Positions 10,163-19,908 of a stretch of DNA of 64,000 nucleotides are shown here, one piece after another. The stretch is taken from positions 1 to 64,000 of the forward strand of contig CAWGVO010000002.1 in NCBI GenBank assembly GCA_963826055.1, in the 5' to 3' direction. Source of the stretch: JBBDMC01 sp963826055 (GTDB taxonomy: Bacteria; Pseudomonadota; Alphaproteobacteria; Rhizobiales; Kaistiaceae). The notes under the pieces were generated by a model. The model did no database searches. It saw nothing but the letters and a program-made list of their open reading frames with translations, and was not told where the DNA came from. Position 1 is the stretch's first letter. Each line of letters starts with the position of its first letter. Both the position numbers and the translations under genes were made by a program.

Positions 10163-11286
10163 CTATGACGGCTTCGCCGCCCCCTCGCCGCCGACGCGCT
10201 GGGCGAGCGCGGCTTCCATGAACGGCAGCAGATCGCCGTCGAGCACGTCCTGCGGGCTGGTGCTCTCCACTCCGGTCCTCAGGTCCTTGACCAGCTGATA
10301 GGGCTGCAGGACGTACGAGCGGATCTGGTGGCCCCAGCCGATCTCGGTCTTCGACGCCGCGGCGGCGTCGGCGGCCGCCTCGCGCTTCTCCAGTTCCGCC
10401 TCGTAGATGCGGGCGCGCAGCATCGCCCATGCGGTCGACCGGTTCTTGTGCTGGGAGCGCTCGTTCTGGCACTGGACGACGATGCCGGTCGGGATGTGGG
10501 TCAGCCGGACCGCCGAATCGGTGGTGTTGACGTGCTGGCCGCCGGCGCCGGAGGAGCGGTAGGTGTCGGTGCGGACGTCGGCCTCGTTGATGTCGACGGT
10601 CGATCGAATCGTCGACCACCGGATAGACCCAGACGCTGGCGAAGGAGGTGTGGCGGCGCGCCTGGCTGTCGAAGGGCGAGATGCGCACCAGGCGGTGGAC
10701 GCCGGATTCGGTCTTCAGCCAGCCGTAGGCGGCGGGCCCGATGATCTTGAGCGTCGCCGACTTGATGCCGGCCTCCTCGCCGTCGTGGACCTCCAGCGTC
10801 TCGACCTTGTAGCCGCTCTGCTCGCCGAAGCGGGCGTACATGCGCATCAGCATCGCCGCCCAATCCTGGCTTTCGGTGCCGCCGGCGCCGGCGTGGACCT
10901 CGACGTAGGCGTCGTTGCCGTCGGCCTCGCCGGACAGCATCGCCTCGACCTGGCGGCGCTCGGCCTCGACCTTCAGCGCCTTCAGCGCCTCCTCCGCCTC
11001 GGCGACGACGGCGCGGTCGCCCTCCGCCTCGGCGAGTTCGATCATGTCCGACTGGTCGGCGAGCTCCTGCTCAAGCTTCCGGATGCCGGTGATCTGGTCG
11101 TCCAGCCGCTGGCGCTCGCGCATCACCGACTGGGCGCGCTGCGAGTCGTTCCAGAGGTTGGGGTCTTCGGCGGCGGCGTTGAGTTCGATCAGCCGCGCCT
11201 GGGCGCGATCCCAGTCAAAGATGCCCCCTCAGCAGGGCGATCGCCTGCTCGATGTCGTCGACGATGGTCTGGGTTTCGGGGCGCAT
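10163..11286 (-). CDS. prfB: Peptide chain release factor 2, with programmed +1 frameshift
   Basis: RF2 ends translation at UGA and UAA. The start at 11286 reads MRPETQTIVDDIEQAIALLRGHL, then an in-frame TGA at codon 26; +1 slippage continues DWDRAQARLIELNAA. Further on are HAGAGGTESQDWAAMLMRMY with the GGQ-bearing domain (SSGAGGQHVNTTDSA near 10540), KTESGVHRLVRISPFDSQ and the C-terminal DLLPFMEAALAQ. The SPF anticodon-like motif (ISPF) supports UGA reading. A second, non-programmed single extra C near 10606 disrupts VDDSID-VDINEADV. About 373 residues after both corrections, the usual size. The gene lies 81 bases downstream of mrcA. Confidence 0.93.
11215..11229 (-). promoter_or_regulatory. 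prfB programmed frameshift site
   Basis: On the minus strand, AGGGGG (11229-11224) is followed three bases later by CTTTGA (11220-11215) and then C. This is the known RF2 autoregulation site: an internal Shine-Dalgarno-like element, a slippery CUU and a UGA stop in a poor context. When RF2 is scarce, ribosomes slip +1 and make RF2. Confidence 0.93.
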
Positions 11287-11367
11287 CAGTGGTTCCTTCG
11301 GCGACGCGGCGGGCGTCGCAGGCGGGCCTCTAGTTAGTTGCGGGAGACGGACGTGTAAAGGCGGGCC

Positions 11368-13840
11368 TCAATAGAGCCCGCCGGTGCCCTGGATGACCGC
11401 GCGGTCGGTCTCCGGCGCCACCGTCAGCGGCCGGCCCATGGCGTCGGTGTAGCCGATGATCGAATAGCTGTCGGGCGGGGCGGTGCCGGGCTTGAAGGCT
11501 TCCAGGATGGTGTCCGGGTCGCCCGCCTGGGCGCGCAGGCCGGTGCGCCGGTCGATCGGGATGAAGCTCAGCCCCGGCGGCACGCGGAACGGAATCGGCG
11601 GCTTGTCGGCCAGCGCCATCTGCATGAACTCGGTGAAGACCGGCGCCGCCAGCCCGCCGCCGGTCGATGAGCGGCCAAGCGAGCGCGGCTGGTCGTAGCC
11701 GATGTAGACGCCGGCGACGAGGTCGGGCGAGAAGCCCATGAACCAGGCGTCGTGATAGTCGTTGGTGGTGCCGGTCTTGCCGGCGACCGGCTTGCCGATC
11801 GCCTTGGCGGCGGTGCCGGTGCCGCGCTGGACGACGCCCTCCAGCATGGAGGTCATCTGGTAGGCGGTCATCGGGTCGAGCACCTGGCTGGCGTTGTCGA
11901 CGATGGTCGGCTCGTCCTGGCCGTGCCAGGCGTCGGCGTTGCAGCCCTCGCACGTGCGGTCGTCGTGACGGTAGATCGTCTTGCCGAAGCGGTCCTGGAT
12001 GCGGTCGATCAGCGTCGGTTTCACCTCGCGGCCGCCGTTGGCGAACACGGCGTAGCCGGCGGTCATGCGCAGCACCGTCGTCTCGCCGGCGCCGAGCGCC
12101 ATCGACAGCACCGGCTGCAGGTTGTCGACCACGCCGAACCGGCGGGCATATTCGGCGACCAGCGGCATGCCCATGTCCTGGGCGAGGCGCACGGTCATGA
12201 CGTTGCGCGACTGCTCGATGCCGGTCCTCAGCGTCGAGGGGCCGTAGTACTGGTTGGAGTAGTTCTCCGGCGCTCCACAGCGGCAGACCCGGACCCTGGT
12301 CGATCTCGATCGGCGCATCCATGACCACCGACGACGGCGTGTAGCCGTTGTCGAGCGCGGCCGAATAGACGAACGGCTTGAACGAGGAGCCGGGCTGCCG
12401 GTAGGCTTGGGTGGCGCGGTTGAACTGGCTGGCGTCGAACGAAAAACCACCGACCATGGCGACGACGCGGCCGGTGTGCGGGTCCATCGCCACCAGCCCG
12501 CCCTCGATCTCGGGGACCTGGCGAAGGTGATACTCGCCTGCCTTGCCGGTGTCGGCGGTCTCGACGTAGACCACATCACCGACGTTGAGCACGTCGCCCG
12601 GCGTCTTAACGGCCGCGCCCTTCTTCTTGCCGGTCGTCCACTTGGCCCATTTCATCTGGCCGAGCGGAATGGTGCCGGTGTCGCGTTCAGGCTTGACCGC
12701 ATTGGTGCCGGTCTCGCGTCCCGGCTGGAGACCGATGGTGGCCGCATCGGAGCCGAGCGAGAGAACGACCGCAAGGCGCCACTCGATCACGTCGGACAGC
12801 GCCGGGATATCCGCGAGCTTGGGACCCCAATCGTTGCCGAGATCGTCGATGTGGGCGACCGGACCGCGCCAGCCCTGGTCCTCGTCAAACTTGACCAGGC
12901 CGTCAATCAGGGCCTTGCGCGCCATGACCTGTACGGCCGGCTCTAGCGACGTCCTCACCGACAACCCGCCTTCGTAGAGGGTGTTCTCGCCGTACATGTC
13001 GCTGAGCTCGCGGCGGACCTCCTCGACGAAGTAGTCAGCGGCGAACACCGACGGCTTGGTGGCCCGCTGCCGGATGGTAAGCGGCTCCTTCTTGGCGGCC
13101 TCGCCATCGGCGGCGCTGACGTAGCCGTTCTCGACCATGCGGTCGATCACCCAGTTGCGGCGGTCGACGGCGCGGTCGTAGTGGCGGAAAGGATTGTAGT
13201 TGTTGGGCGCCTTGGGCAGGGCGGCGAGGTAGGCGGCCTCGGCCAGCGTCAGTTCGTGGACCGACTTGTCGAAATAGGCGAGCGAGGCGGCAGCCACGCC
13301 ATACGCGCCGACACCCAGATAGATCTCGTTGAGATAGAGCTCGAGGATCTTGTCCTTCGAGTAGGCCTGCTCGATCCTCAATGCCAGGATTGCCTCGGTG
13401 ACCTTGCGGTCGATGGTCTGCTCGTTCGACAGCAGGAAGTTCTTCGCTACTTGCTGGGTGATCGTCGAGGCGCCCACCAGGTGCTGCGAATCCTCGCTGA
13501 AGTTCTGCACGTTGGTGACGATGGCCCTCAGGATGCCGTAGTAGTCGAGGCCGGAGTGCTGGTAGAAATTCTTGTCTTCCGCCGAGATGAAGGCGTCCTT
13601 GACCTTGTCCGGGACGGCCTGGATCGGCAGGTAGAGGCGGCGCTCGTGGGCGTATTCGGCCACCAACTGGCCGTCGGCGGCATGCACCCGCGTCATCACG
13701 GGCGGCTCGTACTTGGCCAGCGCCTCGTAGTTGGGCAGATCGTGAGTCAGGCCCGAAACGTACCAGCCCACCCCTGCAGCAACGGCCAAAAAGAGCACTG
13801 CACCGATCCCGAATAGGTAGCCGACGATTCGCAGTATCAT
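11368..13840 (-). CDS. mrcA: Penicillin-binding protein 1A (one frameshift)
   Basis: This bifunctional class A PBP polymerises and crosslinks peptidoglycan. It starts MILRIVGYLFGIGAVLFLAV (a membrane anchor). The GT51 domain has EDKNFYQHSGLDYYGI and GASTITQQVAKNFLL. The transpeptidase domain has the SXXK motif in QPGSSFKPFVYSAAL, SRN in GIEQSRNVMTV and KTGTTNDYHDAWF. The C-terminal end is AVIQGTGGLY. One extra base near 12275 shifts the frame between GPGLPLW and APENYSNQYYG; the second part is open from 12579 to 11368. About 823 residues, as expected. It lies downstream of amiC and upstream of prfB, all on the same strand. Confidence 0.93.
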
Positions 13841-13997
13841 ACTCGGTCCACCTTCCGGCCGCTGGATCCGGTTTCGCGTGCGGCCGCGGCGCGGCGGGCA
13901 ATTGGGCCGTATTTCGGCGGTCTTTGTGGAAAATCTAGGGCGCCAGCGAGTCTGTGACAGATATAGCCGGGCTTGTGGCCTTTCGGCAACAGCCGCA

Positions 13998-15236
13998 TCA
14001 TCCGCCCCGCCCGGCCACCCTGGTACCGAAGAAATCGTCGATTGCGGCGAGTGTCAATTCCGCCATGCCTTGCTGCCAGCGCGCCGATTTCAACATCTTC
14101 TCGTCGGCGGCGTTGGACAGGTAGCCCAATTCCAGCAGGGCGGAGGGCACATCGGGGGCCTCCAGCACCTTGAAAGAGGCTTCCTGGTGCGGATCCTTGA
14201 ACATCTCGGTGGACTTGCCGAGCTCGTCCACCAGATTGCGGGCAAAAACCACCCCGAAATTGCGCGTTTCTCGCCGGGTCAGGTCGAGCAGGATGTCCTT
14301 GACCTTGTCGGAATCGGTCCCGTCGATGTCGATGCCGGCGAGCACGTCCGACTGGTTCTCCGAGGCGGCCATCGCCTCGGCCATCTTGTCGGAGGCTTCG
14401 TCGGAAACGGTGTAGACGGTGGCGCCACGTACGGAGGCTCCCCAGAACGAGTTCGCGTGGATCGACAGGAACAGGTCGGCGTTGTGTGCGCGAGCGAAGG
14501 CGACGCGGTCGCCGAGGCTTACGTACGTGTCATCGCTGCGGGTGAGAAGAACGCGGTAGCGGCCAGTCTTCTCAAGCGTATCGGCGAGAAGCTTGGCGAA
14601 CGAGAGCACCACCGTCTTCTCCAGGGTGCCGTCGCGGCCACGGGCGCCAGAATCGATGCCGCCATGGCCGGGATCGAGTACGACGACAGCGCGGTCGCCG
14701 GGTGCCGCCGAGGGCGGCGCCAGCGTGCGGTCCGCCTCCTGCGCGGCGGCAATCCCCCGGCTCTGGCGGTAGGCGCTGGTCTCGGCCAGAAACCGGTCGC
14801 GCGTCGTCGGCACCGCGTCGACCACCAGACGCGCCGGCTGGCCGTTGGCCGGGGCGGTGACGAAGGTCTTGTCGATGCTGACCGGTTCGTTGAGATCAAT
14901 GACGATGCGCGACCTGTCGGCGGCGAAGAGGCCGTAGCGGAAGGCCGACACCAGGCCGCGACCGGTACTGCCGGCGTCGTCGGGCAAGGCGAACTGGACC
15001 TCCGGCAGGTCGACGACGATGCGGTAGGGGTCGGCCAGCGTGAAAACGCCGATGTCGACCTTCTGGGTCAGGTCGGCGACGAAGCGGACCCGCTGCTCGT
15101 CGCCGATCACCCGCGCGTCGATGACCACCGGCGTGCCACCAGCGGCTGCCGGCGCGGCCGTGATGGGCGCCGGCACCGCCAACGCCAGCAATAGGGCGGC
15201 AATCAGCCCCAGCCGGCCGGTGGTCGATTCGTACAT
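13998..15236 (-). CDS. amiC: N-acetylmuramoyl-L-alanine amidase (AMIN plus Amidase_3)
   Basis: This 412-residue exported amidase splits septal peptidoglycan. A signal peptide (GLIAALLLALAVPAPITAA) is followed by an AMIN targeting domain (VRFVADLTQKVDIGVF, VVDLPEVQFAL) and a zinc amidase domain. Zinc and catalytic residues are visible in VVLDPGHGGIDSGARG, GTLEKTVVLSF, LFLSIHANSF and LLELGYLSN. The start at 15236 was chosen over the upstream frame opening at 15395 because the signal peptide begins there, behind GAGG. It is 157 bases upstream of mrcA on the same strand and divergent to rne. Confidence 0.93.
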   Translation of the reverse strand: MYESTTGRLGLIAALLLALAVPAPITAAPAAAGGTPVVIDARVIGDEQRVRFVADLTQKVDIGVFTLADPYRIVVDLPEVQFALPDDAGSTGRGLVSAFRYGLFAADRSRIVIDLNEPVSIDKTFVTAPANGQPARLVVDAVPTTRDRFLAETSAYRQSRGIAAAQEADRTLAPPSAAPGDRAVVVLDPGHGGIDSGARGRDGTLEKTVVLSFAKLLADTLEKTGRYRVLLTRSDDTYVSLGDRVAFARAHNADLFLSIHANSFWGASVRGATVYTVSDEASDKMAEAMAASENQSDVLAGIDIDGTDSDKVKDILLDLTRRETRNFGVVFARNLVDELGKSTEMFKDPHQEASFKVLEAPDVPSALLELGYLSNAADEKMLKSARWQQGMAELTLAAIDDFFGTRVAGRGG

Positions 15237-15886
15237 TGGCCTCGTTTCCCGGCAGGGTCGCCCGCGCCGCGGCGACCGTCCCTCCATCCTTGTATTCTTC
15301 ATAAAGGATGCGCGGCCATTGGTTAACCGCTTCTTTGCCCGGACCGCGCTGCCCCGCCCCAACGGGCGCGCTTGCCAAGACTCGCGCCTGACCATAAAAC
15401 GTCAACACGGAATTCACTTTCCGTCGCGATGATCCCCGAAAGGCGGACGCGGGCCAGGGCAGCGAGACCTTTTTGAGGTCCGCGCTTGCTTCGGCGCCCG
15501 GCGACGCTGCCAAAGGGGCGGGCGGAAGGTGTACCGGGCGTCGGTACAGGGTCAGACAGCGCCTTCGGGGCGCGGACCTTTGTGGCGGCGGTCAGTCACC
15601 CGGCTGATACGGCGGCTCCCGCCGGTCCGGGAAAATCCGGACGTCCTTGTAATCGTTCGGTTGTGCACGAAATAGAACTAACGGCGCCCGAGATGCCCGA
15701 ACCAACGCCATCCCTCCAAACGACGCGGAACCCGGTGTTCGCCGGTGAGCCTGCGTCTGTGGTGGCCAACGGCAGGCGCCTCCCGATTCACCAGACAAGA
15801 CAAGCCGGTCCCCTCCCCGCGGCCATGGCAAGGACGCCTCGCGTCCGCCGGCTGCCGGATGCGGGGGATCGCGGAGATCCATTTCT
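15237..15886. other. Divergent amiC/rne intergenic region with long rne leader
   Basis: These 650 bases separate the amiC and rne starts. I see no convincing gene. They contain several short GC-rich inverted repeats and are likely to hold promoters for both genes and a long rne 5' leader. In well-studied bacteria RNase E controls its own mRNA through such a leader; that is an inference here. Confidence 0.5.
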
Positions 15887-18388
15887 ATGCCTAACAAGAT
15901 GCTCATCGATGCCGCCCACCCGGAAGAAACGAGGGTGGTCGTTCTGCGCGGCAATCGCGTTGAAGAGTTTGATTTCAAGTCCGCCAGCCGCAAGCCGCTG
16001 CGCGGCAATATTTACCTAGCCAAGGTCACCCGGGTCGAACCATCGCTTCAGGCGGCGTTCGTCGACTACGGCGGCAACCGCCACGGGTTCCTCGCGTTCT
16101 CGGAAATCCATCCCGACTACTACCAGATTCCGGTCGCCGACCGGCGTGCGCTGATCGAGGCGGAGGAGCGCGCGAATTCCGACGCCGATGAGCGGGCGAC
16201 CGGGCGTGAGCCGGCCGCGCCCGCGAAAGAAGCGGCGATCGAGGAGGCCCAATCCGAAGAGAACGATTCCGGGCAGCCGCGCTTCGCAGAGGCTGAAGCC
16301 GACGCGATCGCGGCGGATGCCGTAGAGCCGGCCACCGTCAGCGAGGAGGCAGCCGAGGCCGGCGAGGCCGACGCGCCTTCAGCGGTCGAAGCCGACGATG
16401 ACGACGGCGACGAGGTGGAAAGCGACGAGCAGATCGATTCGGTCGGCGCCGAAGACGCCATGGAGGAGGTGCCGGAGCGCCGGCGGGCGCGTGTGCGCCA
16501 GTACAAGATCCAGGAAGTCATAAAGCGCCGCCAGGTGCTGCTCGTGCAGGTGGTCAAGGAGGAGCGCGGCACCAAGGGCGCGGCGCTGTCCACATACCTT
16601 TCGCTCGCCGGTCGCTATTGCGTGCTGATGCCCAACACCGCGCGTGGCGGCGGCATTTCCCGCAAGATCACCAGCGCCACCGACCGCAAGCGCCTGCGCC
16701 AGGTTGTCTCCGACCTCGAGGTGCCGACGGGCATGGGCGTCATCCTCAGGACCGCCGGGGCTAGCCGCACCAAGGCCGAGGTCAAGCGCGACTTCGAATA
16801 CCTGCTACGACTGTGGGAGAACGTGCGCGAGCTCACGCTCAAGTCGATGGCGCCGGCGCTGGTCTACGAGGAGGGATCGCTGATCAAGCGCTCGATCCGC
16901 GATCTCTACAACAAGGATATCGACGAGATTCTGGTCGCCGGCGACGACGCGTACAAAGAGGCCAAAGAGTTCATGCGCATGCTCATGCCGAGCCATGCCA
17001 AGAACGTGAAGCCGTACAAGGACAGCCAGCCGGTCTTCGCCCGCTCCGGCATCGAAGCCCAGCTCGACGGCATGTTCAGCCCGCAGGTGACGCTGAGATC
17101 CGGCGGCTACATGGTCATCAACCAGACCGAGGCGCTGGTCGCCATCGACGTCAACTCGGGGCGCGCCACGCGCGAGCACAACATCGAGGACACTGCGCTG
17201 CAGACCAACCTCGAGGCGGCCGAGGAAGTGGCGCGCCAGCTCCGGCTGCGCGACCTCGCCGGGCTGATCGTCATCGACTACATCGACATGGAGGAGAAGC
17301 GGAACAACCGCGCGGTCGAACGCAAGCTCAAGGAGGCGCTGAAGAACGATCGCGCCCGCATCCAGGTCGGCCGCATCTCCCACTTCGGCCTGCTGGAGAT
17401 GTCGCGCCAGCGCTTGCGCACGGGCGTGGTCGAATCGACCACCAGCGTCTGCCCGACCTGCCAGGGGACCGGACACGTACGGGCGCCGGCGTCCGTCGCA
17501 CTGCACGTGCTGAGGTCGCTGGAGGACCAGCTTCCCAAGGGGGTCACCCACAACCTCATCATCCGCACGCGCACGCCGGTCGCCCTCTACATCCTCAACC
17601 AGAAGCGCGCCCATCTGTCCGAGATCGAGAAGCGCTTCGGCCTGTCGATCACCGTCATTGCCGACGAGGCGATCGCGGATGGCGCCCATTTCGTGATCGA
17701 GCGCGGGGCGCCTGTCGAGCCGCGCGAGGCGGCGCCGACATCGGTGCAGCCGGATTCGGTGCAGCCGCAGGAAGAGGCATTTGCCCCCGAGGAGGAGGCG
17801 GCCGCGTTTGACGAAGCCGAGGAGGGTGAGGAACGCGAAGAGCGTGACGACGAGCGAAGCGATCGTGGCGACGGCGGGCGGAAGCGCCGGCGGCGGCGGC
17901 GGCGTACGCCTCAGTCCGCCGACAAGGCCGGCGACGGCGAGGAGATTGTAGCGGCCCGCGCGCCCGAGGAAGAGCGCTCCAACGGCGCCTCGGAGGACGA
18001 CGAGCAGTCGCGCAAGCGGCGCCGTGGTCGCCGCGGCGGGCGGCGCGGACGGCGTGGGCGTGGGGGCGAGGACCGGTCGGCCCAGGCAGCCAACGGTCGC
18101 GAGCCCCATGAGCACAGCCGGGCCGCCAATGGCGCCAACGGCGAGGTAACCGACGAGCACGAGAGCGAGCGGCCTGCCGAAGCGGCGCCGGCACCTATGG
18201 AGGTGCCGTTTGCGCGGGACGTCGAGGCATCGTCGCCGGCCGAGACCGCCGCGGATGCGGCACCGGCCGAGCCGGAGGACCACAACGTTCCGGCCGAGCC
18301 GCCGCCGGCCGAGCGTATTGCCGAGCAAGGCGAAGAGACCGACCAGCCGAAGCGCAGCGGCTGGTGGCAGCGGCGCAGTTTCTTCTGA
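15887..18388 (+). CDS. rne: Ribonuclease E
   Basis: RNase E is the membrane-associated endonuclease that starts mRNA decay and processes rRNA. The start reads MPNKMLIDAAHPEETRVVVL. The S1 domain (RGNIYLAKVTRVEPSLQAAF) is split by a long acidic insertion, about residues 95-205, as known in alphaproteobacterial enzymes. Catalytic residues lie in VAIDVNSGRATREHNIE (about residue 420) and LAGLIVIDYIDME. The Zn-link is CPTCQGTG (about residue 521). The C-terminal scaffold half is acidic with Arg-rich patches (KRRRRRRRTPQ, KRRRGRRGGRRGRRGRG) for RNA and partner binding. 833 residues, no frameshift. Confidence 0.95.
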   Translation: MPNKMLIDAAHPEETRVVVLRGNRVEEFDFKSASRKPLRGNIYLAKVTRVEPSLQAAFVDYGGNRHGFLAFSEIHPDYYQIPVADRRALIEAEERANSDADERATGREPAAPAKEAAIEEAQSEENDSGQPRFAEAEADAIAADAVEPATVSEEAAEAGEADAPSAVEADDDDGDEVESDEQIDSVGAEDAMEEVPERRRARVRQYKIQEVIKRRQVLLVQVVKEERGTKGAALSTYLSLAGRYCVLMPNTARGGGISRKITSATDRKRLRQVVSDLEVPTGMGVILRTAGASRTKAEVKRDFEYLLRLWENVRELTLKSMAPALVYEEGSLIKRSIRDLYNKDIDEILVAGDDAYKEAKEFMRMLMPSHAKNVKPYKDSQPVFARSGIEAQLDGMFSPQVTLRSGGYMVINQTEALVAIDVNSGRATREHNIEDTALQTNLEAAEEVARQLRLRDLAGLIVIDYIDMEEKRNNRAVERKLKEALKNDRARIQVGRISHFGLLEMSRQRLRTGVVESTTSVCPTCQGTGHVRAPASVALHVLRSLEDQLPKGVTHNLIIRTRTPVALYILNQKRAHLSEIEKRFGLSITVIADEAIADGAHFVIERGAPVEPREAAPTSVQPDSVQPQEEAFAPEEEAAAFDEAEEGEEREERDDERSDRGDGGRKRRRRRRRTPQSADKAGDGEEIVAARAPEEERSNGASEDDEQSRKRRRGRRGGRRGRRGRGGEDRSAQAANGREPHEHSRAANGANGEVTDEHESERPAEAAPAPMEVPFARDVEASSPAETAADAAPAEPEDHNVPAEPPPAERIAEQGEETDQPKRSGWWQRRSFF

Positions 18389-18408
18389 AAGGCCCAGAGG
18401 TCGAAAGG

Positions 18409-18783
18409 ATGAAGCGCTTTCTGCTCGAGTTCTTCACGTGGTGGAACGGACAGACGCTCGGCACCCGCTTCTGGACGTGGCGCAAGGGCGAGTTCGTCGG
18501 CGAAGACGAACAGGGCAATCGCTATTATCGCGAGAGGAGCGGCAAGAAGCGCTGGGTGATTTACAACGGCCTCGCCGACCCGTCGCGCATTCCGCCCGGC
18601 TGGTACGCCTGGATGCACTACCGCAGCGACGATCCGCCCGGCGCCTACACCCCGCGCGAATGGCAGAAGCCGCACCAGCCCAACCTCACCGGAACGGCCG
18701 AGGCCTATCGGCCACCTGGCTCGATCCTGAGGCCGACGCCGACGACACCCGGCGACTCCGACTACGAGCCGTGGACGCCGTAG
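18409..18783 (+). CDS. NDUFA12-like complex I accessory subunit
   Basis: This 124-residue protein begins MKRFLLEFFTWWNGQTLGTR and has WRKGEFVGEDEQGNRYY, KKRWVIYNG and IPPGWYAWMHY, the hallmark of the NDUFA12/B17.2 family. These are supernumerary subunits of NADH:ubiquinone oxidoreductase found in alphaproteobacteria and mitochondria. The start at 18409 follows AAAGG and begins the conserved region; an in-frame codon at 18364 would overlap rne. It lies 20 bases after rne, so cotranscription is possible, but no functional link to RNase E is implied. Confidence 0.9.
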   Translation: MKRFLLEFFTWWNGQTLGTRFWTWRKGEFVGEDEQGNRYYRERSGKKRWVIYNGLADPSRIPPGWYAWMHYRSDDPPGAYTPREWQKPHQPNLTGTAEAYRPPGSILRPTPTTPGDSDYEPWTP

Positions 18784-18784
18784 G

Positions 18785-19843
18785 CTAACGGGCTTCGCGT
18801 TCTTCCCACCGGCCGGACGGTCTCGCCGCACGTTCACGTGCGCGCATGAGACGGGCGTAGCCGAGAAATCCGCTCACGTGGTGCGTGATGTAGTCAATCC
18901 TCACCTCGCGGACCTCGACGCTGCGGAAGAACCCGCCGTCGGCATGGAAGAAGCGCATCTGTCGCCTGAGGTTCCGCCCGACCTGCTTGAGGACGGCATC
19001 GAGGCTCGGATCGCCGTCTTCGCCGAGGGCGTCAAGCATGCGGGCGTAGGCGAGCAGCCCCTCCGTCTGACACGCCAGCGGCGTCGCCTCGGGGCTTTGC
19101 CGCGTCGCCTCGTCGGTCAGCATCCAGCCGGCCAGCCGCGCGGCATAGTCGACCAGCCACTGCTCGCGTCGCACACGCACCATCGCCTCGAGTGCGTAAG
19201 ACATCCAGTGGGCGAGCGATCCGATGCCGTGACCGCGCGCGGCGAGCTTGGCCGTGTGCTGGTGCGCGATGTCGAGCCAGCGGTCGTCGCCGGTCGCCCC
19301 GGTCATCATCGCCAGCGCGAGCACCGGCTGTCCGGTGAATTCGGCCGCCCGGATCGGATGCGGCGGCGACACGGGCCCCGGGATGCGGACCTGGATGAAC
19401 TCGCCGTTGTCAAGGCGCTGCGACTCGACGAACCGGGCGAGTTGCTCGGCGCGGGCGATAAGCGACGGATCGGGTGTGCGCTGGCACAGTTCGAGCTCGG
19501 CCGCGACGCCCATGGCACTGCCGCCGAGCTTCACGAACCCCTCGTCGACCACGCATAGCGTATCGGTCGCCCCGTACGCCCGGAACAGGCGCCGGTGCAT
19601 GAAATCGGCGGCGCGGTCGATCGCCTCCGACACCCCCTCGATCGGCAATCCTTCCCGCTCGTAGTCGACGAGCGCCCAAACCGCCACGATGTGGCGTACT
19701 TCGCCGTAGTGGATGTTGTTGAACGACGGATTGTCTGGGAAGTAGCGGTAGATGAAGCGTCCGTCGGGCTGGACCATGGCCGCCAGCCGCGCGATGCCGG
19801 CGCGTGCGACCGCCATGGCCTTGGCGGGGGTGACGATCTGCAC
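18785..19843 (-). CDS. Predicted alpha/alpha-barrel protein, function unknown
   Basis: 352 residues, no signal peptide or membrane segment. The GTG start at 19843 follows GAGG. The sequence is helical with recurring aromatic and small-residue repeats (GRFIYRYFPDNPSFNNIHY, DGEFIQVRIPG-like stretch, FTGQPVLALAM, CQTEGLLAYARML, THHVSGFLGYARLM), which suggests an alpha/alpha toroid as in glycan-processing enzymes and cyclases. Conserved-looking Asp, Tyr and His residues in these stretches could form a cleft. I do not recognise a named family. It converges on the NDUFA12-like gene with one base between. Confidence 0.6.
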   Translation of the reverse strand: MQIVTPAKAMAVARAGIARLAAMVQPDGRFIYRYFPDNPSFNNIHYGEVRHIVAVWALVDYEREGLPIEGVSEAIDRAADFMHRRLFRAYGATDTLCVVDEGFVKLGGSAMGVAAELELCQRTPDPSLIARAEQLARFVESQRLDNGEFIQVRIPGPVSPPHPIRAAEFTGQPVLALAMMTGATGDDRWLDIAHQHTAKLAARGHGIGSLAHWMSYALEAMVRVRREQWLVDYAARLAGWMLTDEATRQSPEATPLACQTEGLLAYARMLDALGEDGDPSLDAVLKQVGRNLRRQMRFFHADGGFFRSVEVREVRIDYITHHVSGFLGYARLMRARERAARPSGRWEEREAR

Positions 19844-19908
19844 GGATCAACCTCGCGGCGCGCTTCGCGCGAGCCAGCGCTTCCCGCCCACCACCTTCCG
19901 GTGCGCTA

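Noticed and set aside
15486..16019. 177-codon open frame in the rne leader running into rne
   Set aside because: It overlaps the start of rne in another frame and shows no motif or good ribosome-binding site.
16805..18328. 507-codon open frame antisense to rne
   Set aside because: It mirrors codon bias of the strong rne gene on the other strand, has no family motifs and low-complexity composition; a GC-rich shadow.
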